A DNA stretch of 64,000 nucleotides from Nigrospora sphaerica (Eukaryota > Ascomycota > Sordariomycetes > Amphisphaeriales > Apiosporaceae), in assembly GCA_018287875.1 (NCBI GenBank), contig JAGVVL010000002.1:1736001-1800000 (forward strand), in the 5' to 3' direction. The notes under the pieces are model-generated. The model had not been told where the DNA came from. It saw only the letters and a list, made by a program, of their open reading frames with translations, and searched no databases. A program made the translations under genes and the position numbers. The stretch's first letter is position 1; each line of letters starts with the position of its first letter. Shown in pieces: positions 13,179 through 23,811 of this stretch.

Positions 13179-13488
13179 AGGCTCTGGTCCGATATGAGAG
13201 GCTCTTGTTTGAGCAAGGGGACCGGTCTCGTATAAGATTCCAACTTGGTCAAGGAGTCGATCTGTTACAAAGCTCTGGTTGAGGCTCTGGTTTGATGGAG
13301 GGGAGTTAGGAGGTTTTTGATGAGGGGGCTTGTCGCCTGATACCCTATTCACGTTTTGCTCGCCCCTCGCACTGAAATGCCATTATGATGCCACATGCAA
13401 TTTGTCCCTCACTCGTACACGCCAACAACTCAAAAGCGCTCGCGTAAAACATACACGGTTCTTGGTGGTGTTTTTTTCTTTATAACTT
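13179..13488. other. Convergent 3' intergenic region
   Basis: This 310-base gap lies between the stop codons of the RUS gene and the haem lyase gene, so it holds both 3' UTRs. Nothing else is visible. Confidence 0.5.
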
Positions 13489-13840
13489 TTACATGACGCC
13501 GAGGCCCCGCATGGCGCGCATCTTTATGCCCTCCCAGCTGTTCAGCTTAGGCCGTACGTCGAGGTAGAAGGATGGCTTGCCGTCGGGCGCCGGCCGGCCC
13601 GCGTAGAAGTCGATGACGTACTCGATCTCTTTGCCGCAGCGGTCGACGATCCAGTCGTGGCGGTCGAAGGGCGCGCTGTAGCCCAGCAGGGTGTTGAAGC
13701 GGGCTTTGGGCGACAGCTTGGTGCTCAGGCCGGAAAAGGACGTCAACCGCGGTCCTTGGCAGCTGGACGGGGGAAGGGAGGGAACGGTTAGCAGGAAAGT
13801 ACGCAGGATAGGGTGGGCGCGCGGTGGCAGGAGGGAGTCG

Positions 13841-13885
<45 letters not shown>

Positions 13886-14647
13886 AGAGAAAGGAAGGGT
13901 AGGAGGGAGGGAGAAAAGAGAGGGAGAAAAGAGAGAGCCAGCGCACCTGGTGCCCTCGACGTACGGGCCCTCCCACGTCTTGATCTCGGCCCAGGCGCGC
14001 TCGTTGACGGCGTTGTGGATGGGCACGACGGAGCGCATGTCGGGCGCCTGCGGGTCGTGGCCCTTGCGCTTCATGGCCTCGAAGAACATCTTTTCCGACG
14101 GGTAGATCCAGTTGCCCGTGCGCGCGTCGGCGCCCGTCTCCTGCTCGCGGTTCGCCGGCGCGTGGCTGCCGCCGCCCGCCCGCGCGTCGTCGAGCGCCGC
14201 CCGCGGAATCGTCGACACCACCCGCGCCTGGCTGAGCGTCGCCGGCGTCGGCGCGGGTGCCGCTTCCGACGCCGCCGGCGGCGGGGCCGGGCGGGACGAA
14301 AAGGACGGAAGCCACGAGGCGAGACTCGTCGTCCACGAGGAACCATCGTTACCACCGCCGCGGCCGCCCGGCGGCGCCGCCGAAGGAGGTGCAGGCGTGG
14401 TGGTGGCGGCGGCGGCGCTCGCCTCGCGGGCTTGCCGCAGCCAGGCCTCGCGCGCGTTGTGGTCTACGGGACAGCTGTCGGCCGCCGCGCCGCGCGCCGG
14501 CGGGTGGTCCGGCGGCATCGCGGGCTCGGCGGCGGCGGCGGCGGAGCGGGCCTGCGACAGCCAGGCCTCGCGGCTCTTGTGGTCGACGGGGCAGGCGTCC
14601 GGGCCGGCGGCCGTCGGGTTGGTGTGGGTAGGCGGCGGCGGTGCCAT
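13489..14647 (-). CDS. cyc3: Holocytochrome c synthase (cytochrome c haem lyase)
   Basis: Exons 14647-13947 and 13762-13489 around a 184-base intron encode 324 residues. The enzyme covalently attaches haem to apocytochrome c in the mitochondrial intermembrane space. The N-terminal third has two CPVDH haem-regulatory motifs, at residues 19-23 and 59-63, each followed by a near-identical REAWL-QAR segment. The catalytic half shows [33 protein letters not shown], and, across the splice junction, [22 protein letters not shown] and [16 protein letters not shown] proline/alanine-rich low-complexity linker separates the two parts. The start is the ATG before MAPPPPTH; an upstream in-frame GTG is ignored. 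I cannot tell from sequence alone whether it serves cytochrome c, c1 or both, so the symbol is provisional. Confidence 0.92.
13843..13882. repeat. (GA)20 microsatellite inside an intron
   Basis: Twenty perfect GA dinucleotides lie inside the haem lyase intron. In the transcript this reads as (TC)20, in effect an extended pyrimidine tract. Confidence 0.95.
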
Positions 14648-15381
14648 GGCCGTCGTCGTCGGCAGCTTCGTCACCCACGGGGGGAAAGGGGTTGTGGTCG
14701 TCTTTTGTCGGGGCGCGGCGCGGCGCCGGAGGAAAGGAAAAAGGTCTAGTCGGCCGCGTCTTTCACGGGCGATTTCTTATCACGCACACACCACCCGCAT
14801 ACACATACACGCGCGCGCGCCGGGAGGAGAGAAGGAGGAGGAGGGGGGGCCGGACCTACGTCAAGGGAGGGATTGGCCTGGAAAGAATTGCCGGGGCGGC
14901 GACGGCGGCGCGATTCCGAATTTCCAAAGAAAAATGGTAGTCATCATCATCATTGGCGGGTCGAGGATGGAAGGGTTCCAATGGAAGCTGGGAACTTTTT
15001 AGTGGACCCCCTAGTCCCGCTGCCTTTGGCGGGATTTCCCGCTCGGATTGACCACGGGTCATCAACCCACCTGATAAGCAGGCATGTAAGATGCAGGTAC
15101 GCTGGCGCAGCACCCCCGTTCTCATATGCTGGTATGCGGGCCGTTTTTCCTTTTTTCGCTGCCATGTGTGCGTCGTCTTACCTTGCGTTCGACTGGGAAG
15201 TAGATAAGTGTCGATCACGTTGCAGGACCGGACACGCATTGGACAGCTCTGGCGGGCGCGAAGCTCGGCGCCGCGCCAGTGGTTGAGACATTAGGGTGGT
15301 GGTATTTCAGCTAGTATGTAGTTTCAGTAGTGGTAATCAACACAAGTGACGCTTGTATAGTAGTAGTATGTGGCCCCTGCT
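14648..15381. other. Intergenic region between haem lyase and ERG19 genes
   Basis: This stretch holds the promoter of the haem lyase gene (right to left from 14648) and the 3' end of ERG19. There are short CA/CG-rich and ATC-rich simple-sequence patches near 14785-14820 and 14941-14952. No gene is visible. Confidence 0.5.
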
Positions 15382-16557
15382 CTACGCGCTCGCGACGGGC
15401 TTGCCCTCCTCCGAGACCAGGTAGACGTCCGACTTCTGGGGGCCCTCGCCGACGCCCGTCATGATGACGCGGCTCACGCCGCTCTTTATTGAGCTGGCGA
15501 CGGCCTCGTCAAGCTGTACGGCCGACTTGAGGTCCTTGACGCCGGCCTTCCAGCCGTCAACCTGGGGCAGCAGCGGGTGGAAGACGCCGAGGACGTGCTC
15601 ACGGTCCTCCTCGAGGAAGTAGATGACGGCGTTGGGGCCGGCGTCAAAGGTGTAGGCGGCGACGGTGCGGCCGGCGGCGGCGTTGATGGCCTCGACGGCG
15701 CGGACGGCGGCGCGCGAGACGTCGTTCATGTAGAAGATGGGCGGGTACGTGTCGGCGCAGGTGGCGTGGAACGAGTTGGAATCGCGCATGGTGACCTCGG
15801 CGAAGGCGGCGAAGTCGCGGGCGGCGATGGCGGCCTCCATGCGCTGCATGTTGGCAGGCACGACGTCGGCGATGCGTTGCTGGAAGAGGCCCGACGTGGC
15901 CACCGTCTGCTGCATGCCGCTGGTCGAGCTCACGCCCTTCTTGGCGGCCGAGACGACGAGGATAAGGGCGCGCATGCTGGGCCAGTGCGCCGCCGGCGCC
16001 ACCTCGACGGCCTGCGAGTCGAGCCCGTCGGCCTGCGAGCCCATTTGCCAGGCCACGTAGCCGCCAAAGAGGCTGCGGCAGGCCGAGCCGCTGCCCTGGC
16101 GGGCGATGAGCGACAGCTCCGTCGGCGAGGCCGGCAGGGCGTAAAGGTCGGCGATGGCGCGCACGAGGGCGGCGAAGCCGGCGGCCGACGAGGCGAGGCC
16201 GGCGGCGGTGGGGAAGTTATTCTCCGACACGAGCAGCAGCTTCATGGCCGACAGCTTGGGCAGCGAGCCGTCCTGCGCCTCGAGGGCGGCGCGGCGGGTG
16301 CGCAGCTCGCGCAGGCAGGCCTGGGTGCGGGCGCCGCCGAGGTCCGACGGCTCGCCATTGAGCAGCAGCACGTCCTCGGTGAAGGCAGGCGAGCACGAGG
16401 CCGTCGTCAGCGTGCGCAGGTCACCCTGCGAGAGCGTCACCGACAGCGACGAGTTGGTCGGCAGGTTCAGCTTTGCGTCCCGCTTGCCCCAGTACTTGAC
16501 CACGGCGATGTTGACGGGCGCCGTGGTGCTGGCGCGGTAGACAGTGGTGTCGGCCAT
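15382..16557 (-). CDS. ERG19: Diphosphomevalonate decarboxylase
   Basis: A single exon encodes 391 residues, the normal size. The enzyme uses ATP to convert mevalonate-5-diphosphate into isopentenyl diphosphate, the last step of the mevalonate pathway feeding ergosterol and other isoprenoids. It belongs to the GHMP kinase superfamily. Residues 16-27 (NIAVVKYWGKRD) and the phosphate-binding loop at 115-131 (FPTAAGLASSAAGFAAL) are intact. So are SGSACRSLFGGYVAW (residues 156-170), the segment MRDSNSFHATCADTYPPI (about 257-274), and the catalytic aspartate in YTFDAGPNA (D305). The ATG at 16557 directly precedes the conserved N-terminus. There is no targeting peptide. Identification is firm. Confidence 0.97.
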   Translation of the reverse strand: MADTTVYRASTTAPVNIAVVKYWGKRDAKLNLPTNSSLSVTLSQGDLRTLTTASCSPAFTEDVLLLNGEPSDLGGARTQACLRELRTRRAALEAQDGSLPKLSAMKLLLVSENNFPTAAGLASSAAGFAALVRAIADLYALPASPTELSLIARQGSGSACRSLFGGYVAWQMGSQADGLDSQAVEVAPAAHWPSMRALILVVSAAKKGVSSTSGMQQTVATSGLFQQRIADVVPANMQRMEAAIAARDFAAFAEVTMRDSNSFHATCADTYPPIFYMNDVSRAAVRAVEAINAAAGRTVAAYTFDAGPNAVIYFLEEDREHVLGVFHPLLPQVDGWKAGVKDLKSAVQLDEAVASSIKSGVSRVIMTGVGEGPQKSDVYLVSEEGKPVASA

Positions 16558-19358
16558 CGTGGACGGAGCTGGCAGGAGCGGTGGTCGGGGAACAGGGTGG
16601 CGCGGACGGCGAGTGGCAGTGGGTTGGAGAAGAGGGACGATTTGGGCGAGGAGGGCGAAGGTGAGGTAGAGAAAGGGGGGGCTAGATCAGTGAAGTCTCA
16701 CGACCACGACCAACTACCCTAGGCGGGCGTTGCTTGGGTGGAGCAGAGCGGTCAATAAAATCTTAGTGGGGGTCTTCCCAACTGCCTCTGCCACCCAATT
16801 AGCCCAGTTAGTGGGTAAAGCCGACAAAAACACGCCGAGTACTGGAGGTATGAGAGGGGTAACAAACAGGCCGGAGGGTCTCTACCTCACATCCAACGCA
16901 CTCAATCCAGGGTCCCGCCCCGCCAGGGTCCAATGGTAGGGCATTCGGGAACACCGCATCGCATCTCGGCGTCCACCCGAGCAGTAACGTGGCATACAAT
17001 CGCTCGAATCGCAGACTTCGTAGATGCTTGTGTCGGTCAGGCCTCGATACTTTCGCGTACACAGTGCACCTGCCATGAACCTCAACCATCCCGGCAAAGT
17101 CCCTGCACAAACCTGGATCCCCCTGGTTATATCTGCCCCGTTGTCCGACTCAGCGACTCGCATGAACCCCTCTCGCTCCGACCCGGGGGCTGAGGGCAAA
17201 CTACAGCGCCTACGTACTTCGCACGTAAAAGGTAGGGTTCTCGCGTCCGCGACTGACCCGTCCTTGGCCCCGGAATCCTCACATCGTCACGTTCGGTCCG
17301 ATCGGACGGATCGAACGCAAGCAGCGCAGTTTCCTGCCTGGGCACCGCATACTCCGTCCAGTCGGCGACCCAGGCTCGACCTCGGGGTACTCTTTGTGAA
17401 ACTATAGCCGATCCTCTAGTCTTCGGGAAGCGATGGGAAGGCCAGTCGGGCCATCCGCCAGTTACTACCGAGATCGGAGGGATCCAAGGGCCTGGCCGTG
17501 GTCGTTTGCGACCGGCCGACGTCCTCAGACCAGCCGAGCCAGCTGAGAATGTCCCACCGGATGAAATGGGCTTCTTGACCACAGATTCTCCATTCCAGGG
17601 CGTAAGCGGCCTCATGACGTGGGGGGGATTTTCTCGTTTATTTTGTTAGTCCCTGATTGGGACGCCGTTTTCAACGATTTAGCCTTGGTGCTCGAATTGA
17701 GAGATGAACAAGCTGAGACCGCCAAAAGGGGCGAAACCTTGCATAAGTGTGAGGAGGTCATGGTTGAAAATTTGGCCCGATGGGTATTTTCAGCTTTATT
17801 CTTGGGAGAAGAGAAGGGTTGGTCAAACACACAGGTTTGTATACCAGCGACATAAATATACAGAAATCACGAATTCCCACTTGACGTGTCCAGGAGAACA
17901 AGACACCTTTTCCTAGGCTCTTCGCTATCCAGTGGTGATGGCTTATTTCTTTTCCTCTCACAGAGTGGAACTTTCGCCTCGCGGCAAGGGAATGCTAAGA
18001 ACAGTCTCACCTCATCAGAGAGCATTCTTTATTAGCCTAGAATAGTGAGCGATACCTAATGTGTATTCAGTGGTGCATTCCTCCTGAATATTCGCCACCG
18101 TGACCTAGCTAGTTATTTTCAAGATGATTTCACTCAACGGAACTCACAGTGACCCCAGCATGGACTAGAAATTAGTACAGCTTGGATTTCCTTGGCAGCA
18201 TGGGGAACCATTGTGTTTCGTTCGTCCATATTCTTGTTTCGACTTGCGCCTCTCTGGTCTATCGAAAATCCTCTTAATGAGTTGTTTCATCCGACATGGT
18301 CTGCATCACCTGAAGAACAGATGGGAACTGAAAAAGAGAGACGCACTGGGATGGCTGTGGCATAGCAATGCCAACCATATGTCCGCAGCTCTCCATATCT
18401 CACTAAATAACCGACCCGGGTGATGCCAAATTGCAGGGGAAAGTGTCTCAATATCAATTTTGTGCTCAATCGCCTTAAAATGCCTGGTGGACGGTGTTTT
18501 CAAAAGGTCTGTAAGGTGACATCTGTCAAATATTCAAGATTGGACGTAAGACCCCATATCATCTCTTCGTCTATTGCTTACAGAGCCTATAATAGCTCTT
18601 AGGGAATTATTCTTCAGCTAACTAAGTTTTCTGATGGCTTTCCCTAGGCAGACGTAGCACGCCGTGCTTAAGTCCCAGTGGAGTATAGGATGTGCCCGTA
18701 ACACCGAGGTGGTGACATACTCACTACGATAGATATCTTTAACCTGGGTCTACATGTCGAGAAAACCCATTTGAGGTGCAGTGTACATAAAGACAGGGAC
18801 ATATTTCCCCTTTCATAGCTAACAGGAACCGCACAAACTTGCTGAAGGTGATTGAGGTTTCAAGAAGGAGTTGTGACTAATAAATGTAACAGTATAGTAG
18901 GTTTCGTAACGGCTAGCTGGTCTTGCCTCAAAGGCTTCAACTATAAAAAGATACTCACCGCTGAGGTCACTTAAAGATATGCCGAAATATACCACAGTCC
19001 AAACATGTCGTGTTTTGAGGTGACTAACCTAGCCATTGCGAACCCTGACCTAAACATTTTTAATCCTACCTACCTTATCCCGTATAAAAGTAGGCATCGC
19101 AAGAGCGCAGGAGAGAAACGTTTAACTAGAATTTAAATTGTAGAGGCACATTAAATGATAAGGTACTCTTATCAGTGGTTTAAATTAAGGGTAGCCATAA
19201 CAGTTGATATGTTACTTCATCGCCACGGATGATATTCCAGTCACGGTTATCCTTTGGTATGGGTGGAATTGAGTAGAATACTTCTTATTCTTTCCAATTT
19301 TTGCTGTATTAAGAAACGTATATAAAGGGGGAATCGGTTCTTCACCTCCCAAAGCCCT
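16558..19358. other. Gene-free stretch with AT-richer block
   Basis: The part next to 16557 should be the ERG19 promoter. From about 17600 to 19350 the base composition becomes visibly richer in A+T than the rest of this half of the window. Stop codons are frequent in all frames. I cannot recognise a coding sequence, only a faint resemblance to decayed retroelement reading frames (see findings). Confidence 0.55.
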
Positions 19359-21558
19359 TTAATAGGTTCCGTTGTAGAAGAGATACTCGCCAGTGGCAGT
19401 GTCGAGGGTCAGGTTCGTCTGCAAGACGCGGCCGCCTTTGAGACTACCGCTCTCAACGGTGGCGCCGACGGCGGTGGTGCCTTGGGAGCGGTACAGGGCG
19501 TTTTCGCCGGCGCGCACGGTGAAGTTAGCTAGGGCGACCTCGTAGCCCTGGCGGCGGCGATTGGTGGGGACGCCGAAGAAGGACGCGTTGACGGCGTCGT
19601 GGTCGATGGACAGCTCGTAGTAACCGCGGTAGTAGAGATCCTGCCACTGCAGCTCGGTGTTGGCGCCCTGCAGCCAGGCCGACGCCTCGTTGGCCCGGGA
19701 CATGGTGATATTGGCGCCGAACGGGCAGGGCGAGCTGACGGCCGACCCGGCGAACTCGACGCCCACGGAGCCGGCGCCCGTCGCCGCGTCGTACGCGTGC
19801 TCGTCCAGCCAGACCAGGTCCGAGACCCACGAGGCGTGCGAGTCGCCAGCCAGGAACACGGTGTTGTTGATTTGGTTCTCGTACAGCGTCGCCAGCGTGC
19901 GGTTGCGGTTGGCGCGGTAGCCGTCCCACGCGTCGCTGTTGAACGGCGTCTTTTCGCCCAGAGCCGCCGACTCGTTAATGCGGCTGAAAATGATCTGGTT
20001 GCCCACCAGACGCCAGGTTGCGCCGCGCTTGGACGAGTCTTTCAGGTTTCGGTAGAACCAGGCCTCCTGACGAGGGCCCATGAGGGATCGGCCCGCGTCG
20101 TCGGCCAGCCCGGCCACATACTCCGTGTTCCAGTACAAATCCGTGATGGAGCGGTCGTACTGTCGGGTATCCAGCATCAGCAGGTCGAAAAGGTCACCGA
20201 AGCTAAAAGACCGCCAGATTCGCAGGTTATCGTCCATGTCGACCTGACGGATGGGCACTGACAAAAGCCGGCTTAGCAAGGGCGAGCAGTAGAATTAAAC
20301 GGGTGATGTAAAGTACTCACTCCACTCAAAATATGCTCTAACGGCATTCATTTTGCGTTGGTCAACCGACACACCGCCGTCCATGATGAATGACTGCTCC
20401 GTGTTGTTGAGCTCCGAAGAGCCGTCTCGGTACGTGTTGTCGGCGACCTCTTTTAAGTGATTTAGTTCTTGTTCTCTTCCCTCCGCGATCAGTGGCGTTG
20501 CGGTTGAACTTACCGTGATCATCCCAGACAGGAATCCAAGGGAAGTTCTGATGGCTGGCCACCAGATCCAAGTCGGTCCTGTACGTGGCAATGCGCTTGC
20601 GGTAGTCGTAGAGACTACGGGGAGTGCTGTCAGCCTCGTTTCCTGGAATGGGATCCGGCATTCTCATGCAGGGAAAACATACGTATAAATCTGCTTATCC
20701 GGCAGCGGGATGCGCCCGAGCGAGTTTCCCCAGCCATACTCTCCGTTGCCATACTCATAGATATAGTCTCCCAAGTGAATCACGTAGTCGACGGATTGCT
20801 TTCTTACGGGATTGCCGTATGCGTTGAAGAAGCCGAAAGCTGTGCACGGATGAGACGAGGGAACGACCGCGTCTGACGAGAGGACTCACGGAAGTTACTG
20901 CACGAGTAGATGGCCAGCTTGATGGCAGATGTCACCTTGTCCCGAGCGGAGGGGATGGTCTTGGTTCTGCCAAGAGGCGAAGTGTTGTTCGAGTCGCAGA
21001 TGTTGAACTGGTAGTCTGGGAGCACAGCGGTGTTAGTCCGCGTGGGTTGGTGTGCCCAAGGCGTGGCGACCCTCTCTCACAGTAGCTCGTAAACGATTGC
21101 AGCCTCTTCGCCTCGACCTTGACGGTGTAATCGACATCCGAGCTCGTAAAGACAGTACCCGAATCGGCAACCTCGGCAAAGTCTTCCGAGGTGCTGATCT
21201 TCCAAGCCACACAGACAGGCGAGTCGCTCTTGGAGACGTAGCCCTCATTGTCGTGGTCAAACAAGGGGGCGAGGCCACTGACGGTGATGTTGCTCCTGTC
21301 GTTGTCGCTCGTGGGGGCTGCACGGGTCCAAAGGATGACGGAGTCGTCAAGGGGATCGCCAGAAGCCACTCCGTGGGTAAAGTTCAGTCTGGCAGGGTCC
21401 CATGGCGAGTGCGGCGTGGTTCGTCTGGCCACTTTGTTGATGCTGACACCCAGCGACGGGTGATGGAGCGAGGGAGAGAAATAGTTGAGGTTGCCCGTGA
21501 AGGCGGCCGAGGCCGAGGCCGCACCCCAGGTGAGAATGCACACTGCGGTGGAAACCAT
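19359..21558 (-). CDS. phoD: PhoD-like phosphatase (alkaline phosphatase D family)
   Basis: Six exons encode 629 residues: 21558-21081, 21015-20890, 20839-20683, 20614-20514, 20449-20321 and 20257-19359. Introns are 50-68 bases and all junctions stay in frame. The first 18 residues form a signal peptide (MVSTAVCILTWGAASASA). Metal and catalytic motifs are present and complete only after splicing: NFTHGVASGDP, YSCSNFPFGFF, VDYVIHLGDYIYEYG, VWDDHEVADNTYRDG (about 283-297), LMLDTRQYDRS, WRLVGNQIIFS and FLAGDSHASW (465-474). Family members are Fe/Ca-dependent phosphomonoesterases or phosphodiesterases, usually secreted or in the cell envelope. Several N-x-S/T sites fit secretion. A TATA box and a CACGTG element upstream suggest phosphate regulation. 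Confidence 0.93.
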
Positions 21559-21641
21559 GTTGACGCCCTTGGTACGCACGACGGAAACCTGAGGGTGTAC
21601 GAGTACCGGCACCAGCCTGGCTGGGTCGAGATGGGCCCGGC

Positions 21642-21650
21642 TATTTATAC
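21642..21650 (-). promoter_or_regulatory. TATA box of the PhoD-like gene
   Basis: On the minus strand this reads GTATAAATA, about 85 bases before the ATG at 21558, a usual distance in filamentous fungi. Confidence 0.6.
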
Positions 21651-21890
21651 AAGCCCCCCCCCCAAAAGGCTTCCATTTAACATACTGCGCCGTGGTAGTT
21701 TGCCTACCGGTATCTGCTTTTGTATCGATCATGTAGCTACAGTCCCGTCCTCGGGAATCGTTGCTACGAACATGGGTTATGACGCAGTGCAGAAAACTCG
21801 TCGTTAGCGGGTATGTCAAGTTCAGGGTATTTAGACTGCAGTCCTGGTGTTTACTTCTGTATTCGGTAGGTGGCATGGGTGGCAAGCTCC

Positions 21891-21896
21891 CACGTG
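21891..21896. promoter_or_regulatory. CACGTG E-box upstream of the PhoD-like gene
   Basis: A perfect palindromic CACGTG sits about 335 bases upstream of the phosphatase ATG, with a related CACGTA at 21946-21951. This core is bound by Pho4 in yeast and NUC-1 in Neurospora, the activators of phosphate-starvation genes. Binding here is inference. Confidence 0.4.
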
Positions 21897-22839
21897 CATC
21901 ATACCAATGGTTATCCGTCCCTGAGCTAAGGTTATTGCCAGCTGTCCACGTACTGCATGGGGCAGGCGCCATGTAGACGGATCTCCCGTGGACCGGAGGT
22001 CAACCTCCGGGTGGGAAACGATTGCTCCCCATTGCCATACAGCGCGTGCCTCGGTGTGGTTCTATGGTTCTGGAGAAGCGCTCGTGTAGACTGTCGCAGT
22101 AGGGGCGGGCTCGCGGGCTCGAGAGGCAGCGCGGGTTACTGGCCAAGCGATAGATACCTCCCCACCGGGTTGCAGGTAGGTAGGTGCCTACTTAACTTCA
22201 CAGGGCGTGATGACGACAGGATGCTGGGATATAAGTCACAGTAAGACGGAGTACATGGGTGTGTAGGGTATGGACATTTGGCGACGCCCTTCCCCGCATG
22301 CTCGGTGGTGATGTGCGATGGTGCGGTAGTCCAATAGGATTTCTCTGCTTGGGCACGTTCGCGCGGTCCGGCGCATGTGGGCCCTCGGGCTCCGTATCCA
22401 AGTCGGCCCGTTACTTTCATACATCTTGAAGCCCGTATTGTAGATGGAATCGTGGACAGTCTCCTATGCATAAAGAGGTGAACAGTTAAGTTTTGCTCAA
22501 CAGGTGCCACCATGTAGGACTGAGTGAGCCGAACAGGCGGTGCTCTAACGGAAGAGAGGTTACGCACCAATGGGACTGGAGGTATTTTTAAGAGAGGAAA
22601 CTGACTGGGAGTTCAGCCTGGCATCACTTCAATTAATCACTTGCCAGACCTACATAAATATCCGTGGGTGTGTCCGAGCTGACAGCACCCTAGCTACTTT
22701 ATTCCTTGGGACTGCATTTGGGGTATCCGCCTAGACATAGCCGGGCATTGTAATATGGGACACCAGATAATACACCTGTGCTTTTCGAATTGGGACGACC
22801 GTCATCCAACCCAGGAGCTTGCAATAGCTCCCCCACGCA

Positions 22840-23811
22840 TCAGGATCTCTTCCCGTCCCAGTCGAACAGACTGCTCTCACGGAGCCAGGTCTCGAAGTCC
22901 TGAGAGTCGCCGTCGGGGGCGGCGGCGCGGCGCGCGGCGATGTCGACGCCGTAGCCGCTCGTTTCGAACCAGCGGAACATGGTGCCGACTTCGCCGAGAG
23001 CCCAGCGCAGGCCGGAGCCCAGCAGGCGCGGCGCCTGCGGCAGCGGACGGCCGGTGACGCGCTCGAAGACGGCTCGCGCCTCGGCGTACCGCAGCGCGTC
23101 GCCCGCGAGCCCGAAGGCCTGGTTCCGCGCCGGCGGCGGCGCCAGCAGCGCCCGCGCCGCCGCCCGCCCCACGTCGCGCACGCTCACGAGCTGCAGCGCC
23201 GTCGCCGGCGGCATCGTCGCCCAGAGTGCCGCGAACGCGGGCCCGAAGTACGATGTCGGGTTCAGGTTGTCCATGAAGGCCGTCGGCCGCAGGATCGTGT
23301 AGGCGGGCCGGCCGGGGGCCGTCGGTGCCCCGGCCGGCCCCAGCGTTGCCCGTAGGTGCTGCTCGATCTCGTGCTTGGCGCGGAAGTGCGGGATGTCGGT
23401 CGGCGTGTCCCAAGAGGCGCCGTCGCCGCCACGGTCGACCGACGAGAAGACGAAGTGGGCGACGCCCGAGCCGGGCGCCGCCGCCGCGTCGATGAGCGGC
23501 ACCGCCTGCACGCCCTCGTCGGGCGGCGTCGTGTACGCGAAGATGCCCGTGACGCCCGGGTTCGCCGCCAGCAGCGCGCCCCCCTCCCGCGTGTCCCCCT
23601 GCACCACCGTCAGGTCCAGCCCCGGGTACCGCGCCGCCAGCGCCCGGCCTTTGGCCGACGTCGGCGCCGCCCGCGTCAGCGCCAGGATCCGCGGCGCCGG
23701 CGTCGTCGTCGTCTTGCATTCTGCTGCGAGCAACTGCGAGAGCCCCGCGAGAACCGCCCCGCCTTGTTTTCCCGTTGCCCCCACGATCAGAAGCGTGCGG
23801 TGTGATGACAT
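22840..23811 (-). CDS. NmrA-like NAD(P)-binding protein
   Basis: A single exon encodes 323 residues. It starts with a Rossmann dinucleotide-binding motif (TLLIVGATGKQGGAVLAGL) typical of NmrA and atypical short-chain dehydrogenases. It continues with VVQGDTREGGALLAANPGV, HFVFSSVDRGGDG, HFRAKHEIEQHLRA and YTILRPTAFMDNL, the usual family landmarks. NmrA in Aspergillus is a redox-sensing corepressor of the GATA factor AreA. Many paralogues, including human HSCARG, bind NADP(H) without catalysis, and others are quinone or isoflavone-type reductases. The classical SDR catalytic Tyr-x3-Lys is not evident, so a sensor or regulatory role is more likely than catalysis, but this is inference. Confidence 0.9.
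   Translation of the reverse strand: MSSHRTLLIVGATGKQGGAVLAGLSQLLAAECKTTTTPAPRILALTRAAPTSAKGRALAARYPGLDLTVVQGDTREGGALLAANPGVTGIFAYTTPPDEGVQAVPLIDAAAAPGSGVAHFVFSSVDRGGDGASWDTPTDIPHFRAKHEIEQHLRATLGPAGAPTAPGRPAYTILRPTAFMDNLNPTSYFGPAFAALWATMPPATALQLVSVRDVGRAAARALLAPPPARNQAFGLAGDALRYAEARAVFERVTGRPLPQAPRLLGSGLRWALGEVGTMFRWFETSGYGVDIAARRAAAPDGDSQDFETWLRESSLFDWDGKRS

Larger units (their letters stand above)
21559..22839. other. Promoter region of the PhoD-like gene, otherwise empty
   Basis: This 1.3-kb stretch holds the phosphatase promoter and, at its far end, the 3' side of the NmrA-like gene. No further open frame carries recognisable protein sequence. Confidence 0.5.

Noticed and set aside
18200..18620. 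A possible Ty1/copia remnant in the AT-rich island
   Set aside because: The phrase resembling the RNase H motif stands alone; flanking frames are not in copia order, so it is kept only as a hint in the findings and not annotated as a mobile element.
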